The notes: generated by a model not told the origin, from the sequence alone. A DNA stretch of 64,000 nucleotides from an uncultured Sutterella sp. (GCA_905206365.1 CAJLHF010000002.1:1-64000); one strand, 5' to 3'; positions 1 through 9,484 are shown, numbered from the stretch's first letter. Program-made: numbers and translations.

Positions 1-2146
1 TGAGACGTGGATCCTGATTGGCCTTGGCGAGGAAAGCGTTGCGAACTTCCATCAGCTTCGCGTGTCCCTGACCAGAAAGGTCCTGGATGTAGAAGTCGAA
101 GCCGTCGGCCACACCGAGTTCGGGCACCGAAGGCAACGGGAAGAGGAACGCGCTGCCGTTCATGAACTGCGGGCTCATCATGAAGGCCCCCATGGCACGG
201 CGCTGGATCATGGCTACGCCCTGCTCGGCATTCGGACGTTCGGACCAATCCTTGAGCTTCAAGAAATCCAAAGCCATGTTCTGCCCCGAACCCGCAAACG
301 AGAAGCCGCGCACGGCAAAGAAGTTCTCAAGCGATGCCTCTTCGGTCTTGCGCAGATACGCTTCGATGTTCCTCAACTCGCGATCCGTACGCTCCATCGT
401 GGCGCCCTGCGGGAGTTGCAGCTGCATGAGCATCACACCCTGGTCTTCGGCCGGCATGAAACCCGAGGGTACCTTGACAAAGCCGAGGACCACCAACGCG
501 ATGATGCCGGCGTATGCGACGAAGGTCACGATACGATTGCCGATCGTCGCAGCAATACAGTCGCGCACGAAGTGCGTGAAGGCGTCGAAACCGCGGTTAA
601 ACCAACCGAAGAAGCCGTTCTTGCCCATGTGTTCGTCATGATCGACGGGCTTCAAAATCTGCGCGCAAAGCGAGGGAGTGAGCGTCAGAGCCACGACAAC
701 CGAGAGCACCATGGCCGCAACGATCGTTATCGAGAACTGACGGTAAATCACACCCGTCGAGCCGCCGAAGAACGCCATCGGAACGAACACGGCCGAGAGC
801 ACCATGGCAATGCCGACCAGAGCGCCTTGGATCTGCCCCATCGACTTCACGGTCGCATCTCGTGCGGACGAACCGTCTTCGCGCATCACACGTTCGACGT
901 TCTCCACGACCACGATAGCGTCGTCCACCAGAAGACCGATCGCGAGCACCATGGCGAACATGGTCAGCATGTTGATCGAGAAGCCTGCCGCTTCGAGAAC
1001 CGCAAAGGTACCGAGCAGAACCACCGGGACGGCAATCGTCGGAATGAACGTCGCCCGAAGATTCTGCAGGAAGAGGAACATGACGCAAACCACAAGAATG
1101 ATGGCTTCGACCAGAGTCTTCACCACCTCATGCAAAGCGGCGCGCACAAAGGGCGTCGTATCGAACGGCACCACGACGTCGATCCCCTGCGGGAAGTTGG
1201 GTCGAAGTTCTTCAATGCGCTGCAGAACGTTGGCCTGAGTCTGCAGGGCGTTAGCCCCCGATGCGAGCTTGATGGCGATACCCGTCGACTCCTGTCCATC
1301 GTACGTGGCGAAAGCCATGTACTGTTCGGAACCGATGCGCACGTCGGCCACGTCCGAAAGACGAACCTTGGCCCCCTCGGGCGTCACCTTCAGGAGAATA
1401 TTGCGGAACTCTTCGGGCGTCTCGAGCAAGCTCGCTGCGGAAATCGTCGCGGTGAATTCCTGACGACCGTCCGTCGGTTGCTGCGCGATGCCGCCCACGC
1501 GAACCTGTTGGTTCTGCGCCTGAATGGCCGCGATGACGTCGGACGGATTCAGCTGGTACTTGACGAGCTTGTCCGGATCGAGCCACACGCGCATGGCGTA
1601 GGTGGCACCGAACACCTGAACCTCACCGACGCCTTCGACGCGGGAAATCGGCTCCTGAATGTCGGAGGCAAGGTAGTCGCCCAGGTCGGCCGCCTTCATT
1701 TTCCCGTCGGTACTCACGAAACCGAGCACCATAAGGAAGCTCGCAGACGTCTTTTGAATCGTCACGCCGAGCTGCTGCACGACTTGAGGTAGCGTGGAGA
1801 GAGCCGTCTGGATCTTGTTCTGAACCTGAACCTGCGCCATGTCGGGGTTCGTCCCCGCCTCGAAAGTCACCGTAATGGAAACGCGGCCCGCCGAGTCGGA
1901 GGTCGAGTTCATGTACATGTAGCCGTCAAGGCCGACGAGGTTCTGTTCGATCACCTGCGTGACCGTACGTTCGATCGTCGTGGCGGAGGCGCCCGGGTAC
2001 GTCGCCGTAATCGACACCTGCGGAGGCGCGATCTGCGGATACTGACTCACCGGGAGCGTATTGATGGCAAGAAGCCCGGCCAACATCATCACCAGGGCGA
2101 TCACCCAGGAGAATACAGGCCGGTCGATGAAGAAACGCGAAAACAT
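1..2146 (-). CDS. RND multidrug efflux permease (AcrB/MexB type), 3' end outside window
   Basis: Inner-membrane proton-driven pump of the hydrophobe/amphiphile efflux family, working with the adaptor encoded just upstream and a TolC-like channel that is not in the window. The start ATG at 2146 gives MFSRFFIDRPVFSWV, the typical N-terminus of this family (first membrane helix). About 715 codons are visible of the roughly 1,040 usual, so the last third of the protein is missing. The proton-relay motif GLLVDDAIVVVENVERV, with its Asp pair in TM4, is present near position 930. The gene follows the adaptor stop by 19 nt, so the two are surely cotranscribed. The substrate cannot be told from sequence. 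Confidence 0.95.
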   Translation of the reverse strand, partial: MFSRFFIDRPVFSWVIALVMMLAGLLAINTLPVSQYPQIAPPQVSITATYPGASATTIERTVTQVIEQNLVGLDGYMYMNSTSDSAGRVSITVTFEAGTNPDMAQVQVQNKIQTALSTLPQVVQQLGVTIQKTSASFLMVLGFVSTDGKMKAADLGDYLASDIQEPISRVEGVGEVQVFGATYAMRVWLDPDKLVKYQLNPSDVIAAIQAQNQQVRVGGIAQQPTDGRQEFTATISAASLLETPEEFRNILLKVTPEGAKVRLSDVADVRIGSEQYMAFATYDGQESTGIAIKLASGANALQTQANVLQRIEELRPNFPQGIDVVVPFDTTPFVRAALHEVVKTLVEAIILVVCVMFLFLQNLRATFIPTIAVPVVLLGTFAVLEAAGFSINMLTMFAMVLAIGLLVDDAIVVVENVERVMREDGSSARDATVKSMGQIQGALVGIAMVLSAVFVPMAFFGGSTGVIYRQFSITIVAAMVLSVVVALTLTPSLCAQILKPVDHDEHMGKNGFFGWFNRGFDAFTHFVRDCIAATIGNRIVTFVAYAGIIALVVLGFVKVPSGFMPAEDQGVMLMQLQLPQGATMERTDRELRNIEAYLRKTEEASLENFFAVRGFSFAGSGQNMALDFLKLKDWSERPNAEQGVAMIQRRAMGAFMMSPQFMNGSAFLFPLPSVPELGVADGFDFYIQDLSGQGHAKLMEVRNAFLAKANQDPRL

Positions 2147-2165
2147 CTCAGAGCGACTCCATCAT

Positions 2166-3356
2166 TTACTCGAAGAGCGGCTTCGGAGCCGGCAGATCCG
2201 CCGGGTTGAATTCAACGGGCTTGACCGTCGCCCCGGGAGCAGTGCGCTGGAAGCCTTCGAAGATGACGCGTTCGCCGTCCTTCAGGCCCGAGTCGACCAG
2301 CCAGTTCGTGCCCTCCGTGCGGCTGACGACGATGTCGCGACGTTCGACTTTGTTGTCGGGCGTCACAACGTAGACGTAGGCCGTACCCTTCGTATCGCGC
2401 ATCACGCACTGCATGTTGACGAGGATGCTTTCGGGACGAACGCCTTCGAGAAGACGCGCGCGAACGTACATGCCGGGCATGAGTTCGAATTTCGGATTCG
2501 GGAAGACCGCACGCAACTTGACGGTCCCAGTCGATTCTTCGACCTGAGCGTCCGTGAAGGTGAGCTTGCCTTCAAGCCCATACGCGGTCCCGTCGGCCAA
2601 AGCGAGCGTCACGCGGGCGTTGCCGTCCTTGTCGGCCTTGAGCACCCCCTGCTCGATTTCACGACGAATGCGAAGCATGTCTTCGGCCGTCTGCGTCACG
2701 TCGACGTAGATGGGATCGAGCTGTTGCACGGTCGTAAGGATCTGCGCCTGGTAGGCGGTCATAAGGGCGCCTTCCGTCACTTCGGAGCGGGAAACCCGGC
2801 CCGAGATCGGCGACAGAACCTTCGTGTAACCGAGATCGATCTTCGCGGTGTTCACGGCGGCTCGGCCTGCTTCGACTGCCGCTTCGGCGGTCTTCAAAGC
2901 AGCCTGAGCGGCATCGTTCGACTGAACGGACACCGCCTTGATCTTGACAAGCTCGGCTGAACGCTTGGCGTCGGCACGTGCCTGACTCAGCGTGGCCTGA
3001 GCCTGCGCGAGCGTGGCCTGCGCGCTCTTCAGATTGGCTTCATAGGGAGCCGGATCAATCTGGTAAAGCGCTTCACCCGCCTTAACTTGGGCACCTTCTG
3101 TGAAGAGGCGCTTCTGGAGAATGCCGTTTACCTGAGGACGAACTTCGGCAACATGATAAGCGCTCGTGCGCCCCGTCAGGACCGTATCGATTGCATGATC
3201 GCTCGCCTTCACCGTAATCACTTTCACTTCGGCGGGAGGCCGTGCCTGCGATGCGGAGGTCGCCTGCTGAGCGGCATTGTCCTCCGTGCAGCCCGTCAGG
3301 GCGGCCGCACCGAGAGCGCAAGCAAGCGCTGCGGCCAAGATTTTCCGATTCTGCAT
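2166..3356 (-). CDS. RND efflux periplasmic adaptor lipoprotein (AcrA/MexA type)
   Basis: Membrane-fusion protein that links the RND pump to the outer-membrane channel. The 396-aa product starts with a lipoprotein signal peptide ending in the lipobox LTGC (Cys about residue 23). A lipoyl/barrel half-domain follows (VRPQVNGILQKRLFTEGAQV), then an Ala-rich alpha-helical hairpin around residues 95-175 rich in AQA repeats, the second half-lipoyl (GYTKVLSPISGRVSRSEV) and the beta-barrel and membrane-proximal domains to the C-terminus. First gene of the efflux operon. The upstream gap to 3619 carries three inverted repeats suited to a repressor, but no adjacent regulator gene is visible. Confidence 0.95.
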   Translation of the reverse strand: MQNRKILAAALACALGAAALTGCTEDNAAQQATSASQARPPAEVKVITVKASDHAIDTVLTGRTSAYHVAEVRPQVNGILQKRLFTEGAQVKAGEALYQIDPAPYEANLKSAQATLAQAQATLSQARADAKRSAELVKIKAVSVQSNDAAQAALKTAEAAVEAGRAAVNTAKIDLGYTKVLSPISGRVSRSEVTEGALMTAYQAQILTTVQQLDPIYVDVTQTAEDMLRIRREIEQGVLKADKDGNARVTLALADGTAYGLEGKLTFTDAQVEESTGTVKLRAVFPNPKFELMPGMYVRARLLEGVRPESILVNMQCVMRDTKGTAYVYVVTPDNKVERRDIVVSRTEGTNWLVDSGLKDGERVIFEGFQRTAPGATVKPVEFNPADLPAPKPLFE

Positions 3357-3420
3357 TGTCAGTTTGCCTTCTTTTTCCGTTTATTCGAATTCAGTTCTCA
3401 CGGGGTTTTCGTCGTCGATC

Positions 3421-3500
3421 TTGAACAGACGTTCAACCCTCTAAAAGTCCACCTTATATCACAGTCGCAATCCAATTGCTTTTATTGCGGCACCGCAATA
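3421..3500. promoter_or_regulatory. Inverted-repeat cluster upstream of the RND efflux operon
   Basis: Three perfect short palindromes lie in 80 bases: TTGAAC-4nt-GTTCAA at 3421-3436, GCAAT-3nt-ATTGC at 3467-3479, and TATTGCGG-2nt-CCGCAATA at 3483-3500. The last two share the GCAAT/ATTGC half-site. They sit 65-145 bp before the adaptor start, between it and the divergent MarC gene. TetR/AcrR-type repressors of RND pumps bind palindromes of this kind; assignment to such a regulator is inference, and no regulator gene lies next to the site. Confidence 0.5.
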
Positions 3501-3619
3501 TCTCGAAGGCGCTTCGTCTGTGACAAAATGCGCGGGCGTGAATACACTTCTACTTAGATTCACCAGGCCCCTTCCCGGGAAACCCCTCTCCCGCCCGTTC
3601 CAGGGCGTTGAGGCCCGTC

Positions 3620-4267
3620 ATGCTCGAAGCCATCCATTTTCAGTACTTTCTCGGCGCCCTCGTGTCGTTGCTTGTGATCACGAACCCGCCCTCCAAAATT
3701 CCGCTTTTCGTCAGTCTCACTCAGGGGATGAGCGAAGAGCGTTGTCGTCAGCAAGCCAACTGGGCCGGCATCTATGCCGCCGTCATCATGCTCGTGAGCC
3801 TCGTCGGCGGCAACGTGCTCCTCGCCTTTTTCGGCATCTCCTACGGCGCCATGCGAATTGCGGGCGGTCTCGTCGTGGCCGCCATCGGCTACCAAATGCT
3901 CTTCGGCGGAACCACTCCGAACAAAGCTCCGATCGTGCGTCGCGACAAGGACGACTATGCCTTTTTCCCGATGGCCATGCCGGGTATTGCCGGCCCGGGT
4001 ACCATCGCCGTCGTGATCGGATTTTCCACGGAAATCGCCGAACTCGCCGATTACGTCGACATCGTGATCGCATTTGCCTGGACGGCGGCCGCCATCTGCT
4101 GCACTGCGCTCGTCAACTGGTCCGTCATGCGCTACTCCGACATCATCACGCGCCGTCTCGGCCCCTCGGGCACGCTCGTGCTCGGGAAGCTCATGGGATT
4201 CCTGCTCATCTGCATCGGCGTGCAGTTCGTCGGTTCGGGCATTCGAACCTTCATGGCAGGAAGCTGA
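3620..4267 (+). CDS. MarC family integral membrane protein
   Basis: 215-aa protein of the MarC (UPF0056) family: six predicted membrane helices, with the family hallmarks NPPSKIPLFVSLT near the N-terminus, FFGISYGAMRIAGG in the middle and MPGIAGPGTIAVVI in the second half. The family function is unsettled; the original link of MarC to antibiotic resistance has not held up. ATG 3620 was chosen over an in-frame TTG at 3608 because a GAGG Shine-Dalgarno lies 6 nt before it. Single-gene unit, closed by the bidirectional terminator at 4287-4320. A second MarC-family gene is at 25372-26028. Confidence 0.9.
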   Translation: MLEAIHFQYFLGALVSLLVITNPPSKIPLFVSLTQGMSEERCRQQANWAGIYAAVIMLVSLVGGNVLLAFFGISYGAMRIAGGLVVAAIGYQMLFGGTTPNKAPIVRRDKDDYAFFPMAMPGIAGPGTIAVVIGFSTEIAELADYVDIVIAFAWTAAAICCTALVNWSVMRYSDIITRRLGPSGTLVLGKLMGFLLICIGVQFVGSGIRTFMAGS

Positions 4268-4286
4268 CCGAACGCCTTTTGCTCCG

Positions 4287-4320
4287 AAAAAAAGGCACCC
4301 CAGAAGGGGCGCCTTTTTTT
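4287..4320. terminator. Bidirectional intrinsic terminator, MarC gene / glmS
   Basis: An A-run leads into GGCACCCC, a short AGAA loop and GGGGCGCC, followed by seven T. Both strands read as hairpin plus U-tract, which suits the convergent pair MarC gene (plus) and glmS (minus). Confidence 0.85.
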
Positions 4321-4339
4321 GTCGAACGTTGCTTGAGCG

Positions 4340-6169
4340 TTACTCGACCGTCACGCTCTTTGCGAGGTTGCGGGGCTTGTCCACGTCGGTGCCGCGCGTC
4401 AACGCCGTGTGGTAGGCGAGAAGTTGCAACGGCACGACGTGCAGGACAGGCGAAAGCTTGCCGTAGTTTTCGGGCAGACGGATGACGTGCATGCCTTCCG
4501 CGTTGTCGATCTGGCTGTCGCCGTCCGCAAAGACGTAGAGTTCGCCCCCGCGGGCTCGAACTTCCTGCATGTTGGATTTCAGCTTCTCCAGGAGCCGGTC
4601 GTTCGGCGCCACCGTCACGACGGGCATTTCCTTGTCAACCAAAGCGAGTGGCCCGTGTTTGAGTTCTCCGGCGGGATAAGCCTCGGCATGAATGTAGCTG
4701 ATTTCCTTGAGCTTCAGAGCCCCTTCGAGTGCGATCGGGTAGTGAAGGCCGCGACCGAGGAAGAGTGCGTGCTGCTTCGTGGCGAAGCGCTCCGCCCAGT
4801 CGATCACCTGCGGCTCGAGCGCGAGCACGGCGCCGAGCGCGGTAGGAACGTGACGCAGACGCTTCAGTTCGGCCTCTTCGTCGGAGGGCGCGAGGCGCCC
4901 GCGCAACTTCGCGAACGTAAGCGCGAGCAGGTAGAGCGCCACGAGCTGCGTCGTGAAGGCCTTCGTCGACGCAACGCCGATTTCCACCCCTGCGCGGGTG
5001 ATGTACGCCAGGCGGCTTTCGTTCACCATGGCGGATGTCGCCACATTGCAGATCGTGAGCGTCTTCGTCATGCCGAGTTCGTCCCGGGCGTGGCGCAATG
5101 CGGAAAGCGTATCCGCGGTTTCGCCCGACTGCGACACCGTAACGACCAGGGTATCCGGATTCGGCACGCTGACGCGGTAGCGGTATTCGCTCGCGATTTC
5201 AACGTCGACGGGCAGGCCCGCCATCGCCTCAATCCAGTACTTGGCCGTAAGCGCCGCATAGTACGACGTGCCACACGCGAGGAACAAAATGCGCTTCGTG
5301 TCGCGCAACACCGTTTCGGCGTCCGCACCGAAGAGCTCCGGCGTCACCGCATTGACGCCCTCGAGCGTATCGGCAATGGCACGCGGCTGCTCGAAGATTT
5401 CCTTTTGCATGTAGTGGCGGTAGGGACCGAGATCGACCGCGCCCGAATACGCGTGAACGACCTTGACCTCGCGCTCGACGGGCACCCATGCCCCGTCCGC
5501 ACGCGTAAAGATGCGGCAGGTCTGCGGTGTGATCTCCGCCACGTCGCCTTCGGCGAGGTAGACGAAGCGTTCCGTTTCACCCGCAATCGCCATGGCGTCC
5601 GAGGCGGCAAAGTTTTCGTTCTCGCCGAGACCGACGACGAGGGGCGAGCCCTGACGAGCCGCCACCACCGTCCCCGGGTCCCCGGCCGCGATGACGGCGA
5701 TACCGTAGCTGCCGCGCAGTTCGGAAACCGTCTGTTCGACTGCCTCAAGAAGCGACCCGTGGTAGTGGCAGTGCACGAGGTGAGCAATTACCTCGGTATC
5801 CGTTTGGCTCGTGAACTCGTAACCCTTCGCAGCGAGCCGCGCGCGAAGTTCTTCGTAATTCTCGATGATCCCGTTGTGCACGACGCCGATCGTACCGTGG
5901 GAGAAATGGGGATGAGCGTTCACCACTTCAGGCGCGCCGTGCGTCGCCCAACGCGTGTGTGAGATGCCGGTCGAGGCTTCGAGCCGCTGAGACTCGACCT
6001 GCGCCTTCAATTCCGCGACGCGCGCGACGGACCGGGCGCGGCGAAGCCCGCCCTCCGTTACCACGGCGACGCCGCAGGAGTCGTAGCCTCGATATTCAAG
6101 GCGGCGCAACCCTTCGAGCAGTACGGGAACAATGTTTCGACGGCTTACGGCCGCAACGATGCCACACAT
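4340..6169 (-). CDS. glmS: Glutamine--fructose-6-phosphate aminotransferase (isomerizing)
   Basis: Makes glucosamine-6-phosphate from fructose-6-phosphate and glutamine, the first committed step to UDP-GlcNAc for peptidoglycan and LPS. 609 aa, the usual length. Starts MCGIVAA, so the N-terminal nucleophile Cys is exposed after Met removal. The class II glutaminase domain (about 1-240, LRRLEYRGYDSCGVAV, SHTRWATHG) is followed by two SIS sugar-isomerase domains (FLACGTSYYAA, VSQSGETADTL, FLGRGLHYPIALEGALKLKE), ending in KPRNLAKSVTVE as in the family. Lies 29 nt after glmU, so the pair forms a glmU-glmS operon. No glmS ribozyme-like leader is expected or seen. Confidence 0.98.
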   Translation of the reverse strand: MCGIVAAVSRRNIVPVLLEGLRRLEYRGYDSCGVAVVTEGGLRRARSVARVAELKAQVESQRLEASTGISHTRWATHGAPEVVNAHPHFSHGTIGVVHNGIIENYEELRARLAAKGYEFTSQTDTEVIAHLVHCHYHGSLLEAVEQTVSELRGSYGIAVIAAGDPGTVVAARQGSPLVVGLGENENFAASDAMAIAGETERFVYLAEGDVAEITPQTCRIFTRADGAWVPVEREVKVVHAYSGAVDLGPYRHYMQKEIFEQPRAIADTLEGVNAVTPELFGADAETVLRDTKRILFLACGTSYYAALTAKYWIEAMAGLPVDVEIASEYRYRVSVPNPDTLVVTVSQSGETADTLSALRHARDELGMTKTLTICNVATSAMVNESRLAYITRAGVEIGVASTKAFTTQLVALYLLALTFAKLRGRLAPSDEEAELKRLRHVPTALGAVLALEPQVIDWAERFATKQHALFLGRGLHYPIALEGALKLKEISYIHAEAYPAGELKHGPLALVDKEMPVVTVAPNDRLLEKLKSNMQEVRARGGELYVFADGDSQIDNAEGMHVIRLPENYGKLSPVLHVVPLQLLAYHTALTRGTDVDKPRNLAKSVTVE

Positions 6170-6198
6170 ATCCGGTTTCCTTTTGTCGTTGAATTCCG

Positions 6199-7563
6199 TT
6201 AGTTCTTCTTCGTCGGACGCACCCAGCCGTCGACGGTCACCTGTCGGGCGCGCGAGAGCGTCAGCTTGTTGTCGGGGGCACGGCGCACGAGGGTCGTGCC
6301 CGCGCCGATCGTGGCGCCCGCACCCACCGTCACGGGAGCGACGAGCTGCGTGTCGGAGCCGATGAACGCATCGTCACCGATCGTCGTGCGGAATTTGTTC
6401 ACGCCGTCATAGTTGCAGGTAATGGTGCCCGCGCCGATATTGACGCGCGCGCCCACGTCGGCGTCCCCGACGTAGGAGAGATGATTGATCTTCGTTTGCG
6501 GCCCCACCGTCGACTTCTTGATTTCGACGAAGTTGCCGATGTGGTTTTCGCCGTGGAGTTCCGCACCCGGACGCAGACGCGCGTAGGGACCGATCCGAGA
6601 GGCTTCGCCTACTCTGGCACCTTCGATATGGCAGAAGGGAAGAATCTCGGTTTCGGCTTCGATGACGGAATCTTTTAAGACCGAATGCGCTCCGACGCGC
6701 ACGCCGTCCTTCAGTTCAACGCGACCTTCGAACACGCAACCGACGTCGATTTCAACGTCCCGACCGCAGACGAGCTCGCCGCGGATGTCGATGCGACCGG
6801 GATCGATCAGCGTGACACCCGCCTCGAGAAGGCGGTCGGCCTGCGCGCGTTGCCAAACGCGTTCGAGTCGGGCGAGCTGTGCCTTGGAGTTCACCCCTTC
6901 GACCTCATAGGCATGCTCGGGATGCACCGTAGCAATGCGGGCGCCCGAACGGCTCGCCAGGCCGATGACATCAGTGAGATAGTATTCGCCCTGAGCATTG
7001 GTGTTCGTCAGCGCGCCGAGCCACTCGTCCAGGCGGGCGGTCGGCAACACCATGATCCCCGTGTTCACTTCACGGATCATTTTTTCGTCCGCCGTCGCGT
7101 CCTTTTCTTCCACGATGGACGTCACTCGCCCGAATTCATCGCGCACGATGCGCCCGTACCCCTTGGGGTCGGCAGGCTCCACGGTCAGGAGCACCAGATC
7201 GTTCGCGTCGCACTCCTCCTGCATCGCTCGAACGGTCTTGGGCGAGAGTAAGGGCACGTCCCCGAGGCAGACGAGCGTATGCGGATCCTTACGATCAAGC
7301 GCCGGGCAAGCCTGCATCAGTGCGTGCCCGGTACCGAGTTGCGGCGACTGTAACACGAACGTCAGATCGTCGCGCCCCACGTATCGGCGCTTCACTTCGT
7401 CGGCGCAATGCCCAACTACCACGATTCGGGGAGCCCCTGAAAAGCCCGCCGTCGCTTCGAGTACGTGGTCGAGCATGGGTCGACCCGCGAGAGGCTGAAG
7501 GACCTTGGGGAGTCGGGAGCACATGCGCTTGCCCAGACCGGCGGCGAGAATGACGATATTCAT
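6199..7563 (-). CDS. glmU: Bifunctional UDP-GlcNAc pyrophosphorylase / GlcN-1-P acetyltransferase
   Basis: Acetylates glucosamine-1-phosphate and then couples it to UTP, giving UDP-GlcNAc. 454 aa. The N-terminal nucleotidyltransferase domain opens with MNIVILAAGLGKRM and KVLQPLAGRPML; the C-terminal half is a left-handed beta-helix of hexapeptide repeats (EILPFCHIEGARVGEASRIG) with the acetyl-CoA-site stretch HLSYVGDADVG and the GAGTITCNYDG motif. Upstream partner of glmS. Start ATG at 7563 matches the family N-terminus exactly. Confidence 0.98.
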   Translation of the reverse strand: MNIVILAAGLGKRMCSRLPKVLQPLAGRPMLDHVLEATAGFSGAPRIVVVGHCADEVKRRYVGRDDLTFVLQSPQLGTGHALMQACPALDRKDPHTLVCLGDVPLLSPKTVRAMQEECDANDLVLLTVEPADPKGYGRIVRDEFGRVTSIVEEKDATADEKMIREVNTGIMVLPTARLDEWLGALTNTNAQGEYYLTDVIGLASRSGARIATVHPEHAYEVEGVNSKAQLARLERVWQRAQADRLLEAGVTLIDPGRIDIRGELVCGRDVEIDVGCVFEGRVELKDGVRVGAHSVLKDSVIEAETEILPFCHIEGARVGEASRIGPYARLRPGAELHGENHIGNFVEIKKSTVGPQTKINHLSYVGDADVGARVNIGAGTITCNYDGVNKFRTTIGDDAFIGSDTQLVAPVTVGAGATIGAGTTLVRRAPDNKLTLSRARQVTVDGWVRPTKKN

Positions 7564-7624
7564 GGAGGGGAATCCTTCTTTAGACCGACGGCTGAAATGA
7601 CCGTCGCATCGGGCAAAATTCTAA

Positions 7625-7665
7625 AATGGCAACGGGCCGCCCCGTAAGGCGGCCCGCTCGCCATT
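7625..7665 (-). terminator. Terminator-like hairpin after the sodium/solute symporter gene
   Basis: Strong stem GGGCCGCC (7634-7641) with GGCGGCCC (7648-7655), extended by AATGGC/GCCATT at the base. It lies between the symporter stop and glmU; the U-tract on the minus strand is short (ATTTT). Confidence 0.65.
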
Positions 7666-7709
7666 CGTTTCGAATTTTAACGGATCGCCCGAAGCGAATC
7701 CCCTCGAAG

Positions 7710-9209
7710 TTACGCGGGCAACGCCGCGGGCAACGCGCCCGATTCGGGCGAGGCCGCGGTAGCTTCTTCGTGCTGGCGGAGGCGCCAGTCTTCGAGGTAC
7801 TCGCGGTTGCCGGTGGTCGGCAGTAACGAGCCGACCACCATGCCGAGGCCCGACGCGATGAAGCCGCCGAGAACGCTCGGGAAGACTTCGCCGAGGCTCG
7901 TTGCCGTCAGGACGAACCACACGATGCCGCCGACGACGATCGAGCAGTATGCGCCCTGTCGGGTCGTGCGCTTCCAGTAGAGCCCGCAGACCAACGGCCA
8001 GAAAGCGCCCACAACCGGGAACTGATAGGCCATGGCCACCATGTCGTACACGGCCGCGCCCTCGAAGTAGATCGAATAGAGCAGTACCATCACCGCAAAG
8101 CCCGCCACCGTGAGACGCATGGCCTTCAGGAGGTTCTTTTCATTGAGCGCGACGTAGTGGCTGAGGATGTTCTCCACGAACGTGGTCGCGGGCGCCAACA
8201 TCGTGGCCGATGCCGTCGACATCACCGCGGAGAGCACCGCACCGAAAAAGAGCACGCGAAGCCACATCGGCATGTAGTCCCGAACGAGCGTGGGAAGGAG
8301 CTGTTGCGGATCCTCTTCAAGCATGCGTTGCGCGGCTTCCGGCATCACCAAAACAGCCGCGACGACGATCAGCATCGGCACGAACGCAAAGAGGATGTAG
8401 ACGGAACCACCGATGATCGGGCCCGCCACGGCCGTCTGAACGTTCTTCGCCGACATGACGCGCTGAAACACGTCCTGCTGCGGAATAGAGCCGATCATCA
8501 TAGTCATGGCGGCCGAAATCCAGAAGAGCCATCCGTTGAGGCTCGGTTCGGGCAACGCATGGAAGAGATTGCGCTCCCGCGCGTAATCAAGCACGTTCCC
8601 CATGCCGCCTGCGAGGTCACTGGCGAAAAAGAGGATCGCCACCAGACCGGCCACGATGATGATCATCTGGATGAAATCCGTCATCGCCACCGACCACATG
8701 CCGCCCACCATCGTGTAGAGCAACACGACCGAAGCACCTACGACCATACCCGCCGTCACGGTCACGTACCCTTCCGTGACGAGATTGATGACGAGGCCGA
8801 GCGCCGTGATCTGCGCGCCCACCCACCCAAGGTAGGAGAGCACGATGAAAATCGAGCAGAGCACTTCAATGCCGCGTCCGTAACGGTCGCGATAGTAATC
8901 GCCGATCGTGAGGATGTTGAGCTTGTAGAGCTTCTGGGCAAAAAACGCACCAACGAGAATGAGGGCCATACCCGAGCCGAACGGCTCTTCGACGACACCG
9001 GCGATGCCACTTTCAATGAAGCGTCCGGGCAAACCGAGAATTGTTTCCGACCCGAACCACGTGGCGAACGTCGCCGTAATCACCATCGGGAGCGGCAAAC
9101 TGCGACCAGCCAGAGCGAAGTCGTTGGTGTTCTTGACACGCATGGAGGCGTACACGCCGATGCCGATCGTCACGAGCAGATAGAGAAGGATAAAACCAAT
9201 CAGCGTCAT
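7710..9209 (-). CDS. Sodium:solute symporter family protein (SSS/SLC5)
   Basis: Na+-coupled uptake carrier with about 13 hydrophobic segments, 499 aa from ATG 9209. The N-terminal helix, the NTNDFALAGRSLPLPM loop and ATWFGSETILGLPG follow the SSS pattern of choline/proline-type members; TMVGGMWSVAMTDFIQM is the conserved TM6 region and SAVMSTASATMLAPA the Na+-site helix. An in-frame ATG at 9269 would add 20 residues with no matching family sequence, so MTLIGF was preferred. Stands alone between terminators. The substrate is not determinable; the resemblance to high-affinity choline transporter-like members is a weak guide. Confidence 0.9.
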   Translation of the reverse strand: MTLIGFILLYLLVTIGIGVYASMRVKNTNDFALAGRSLPLPMVITATFATWFGSETILGLPGRFIESGIAGVVEEPFGSGMALILVGAFFAQKLYKLNILTIGDYYRDRYGRGIEVLCSIFIVLSYLGWVGAQITALGLVINLVTEGYVTVTAGMVVGASVVLLYTMVGGMWSVAMTDFIQMIIIVAGLVAILFFASDLAGGMGNVLDYARERNLFHALPEPSLNGWLFWISAAMTMMIGSIPQQDVFQRVMSAKNVQTAVAGPIIGGSVYILFAFVPMLIVVAAVLVMPEAAQRMLEEDPQQLLPTLVRDYMPMWLRVLFFGAVLSAVMSTASATMLAPATTFVENILSHYVALNEKNLLKAMRLTVAGFAVMVLLYSIYFEGAAVYDMVAMAYQFPVVGAFWPLVCGLYWKRTTRQGAYCSIVVGGIVWFVLTATSLGEVFPSVLGGFIASGLGMVVGSLLPTTGNREYLEDWRLRQHEEATAASPESGALPAALPA

Positions 9210-9460
9210 CTCACGAATGTCCTTATAAAACGACGTTGAACGGAAAAAACCGAGTTTATTTGCGCGCATTGTAGGGACAAATTCCCGGAGGACCGCCCCC
9301 GTCGCCCTGGTTTTTCCCTCTCGCCCCCCTCAATCGGGCAATGTTTCATCCATATCAAAAAAGGTTAGGGTCACTTCCTCCGAACACAATAAATCCCTTT
9401 TGTTTATCATATATCTACAATGCGATCAGACCCAGTTCGCTATGTCATCCCCACATATGG
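9210..9460. other. Intergenic, AT-richer gap between symporter gene and Tim44-like gene
   Basis: No convincing gene. The stretch around 9345-9425 is clearly AT-richer than its surroundings and probably carries the minus-strand promoter of the symporter gene, but I could not fix -10 and -35 boxes. Confidence 0.4.
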
Positions 9461-9484
9461 AAAAAGGACGGTTGCCCGTCCTTC
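9461..9484 (-). terminator. Intrinsic terminator after the Tim44-like gene
   Basis: Stem AAGGACGG (9464-9471), loop of 4, CCGTCCTT (9476-9483); on the minus strand the stem runs directly into TTTTT. It lies 47 nt after the Tim44-like stop. Confidence 0.85.

Noticed and set aside
62..1792. 576-codon plus-strand frame
   Set aside because: Antisense to the RND permease, whose minus-strand translation carries the proton-relay motif.
6170..6198. glmS ribozyme or riboswitch
   Set aside because: Only 29 nt separate glmU and glmS, too short for it.
8157..9239. 360-codon plus-strand frame rich in His and Arg
   Set aside because: Antisense shadow of the sodium/solute symporter gene; composition is not protein-like.
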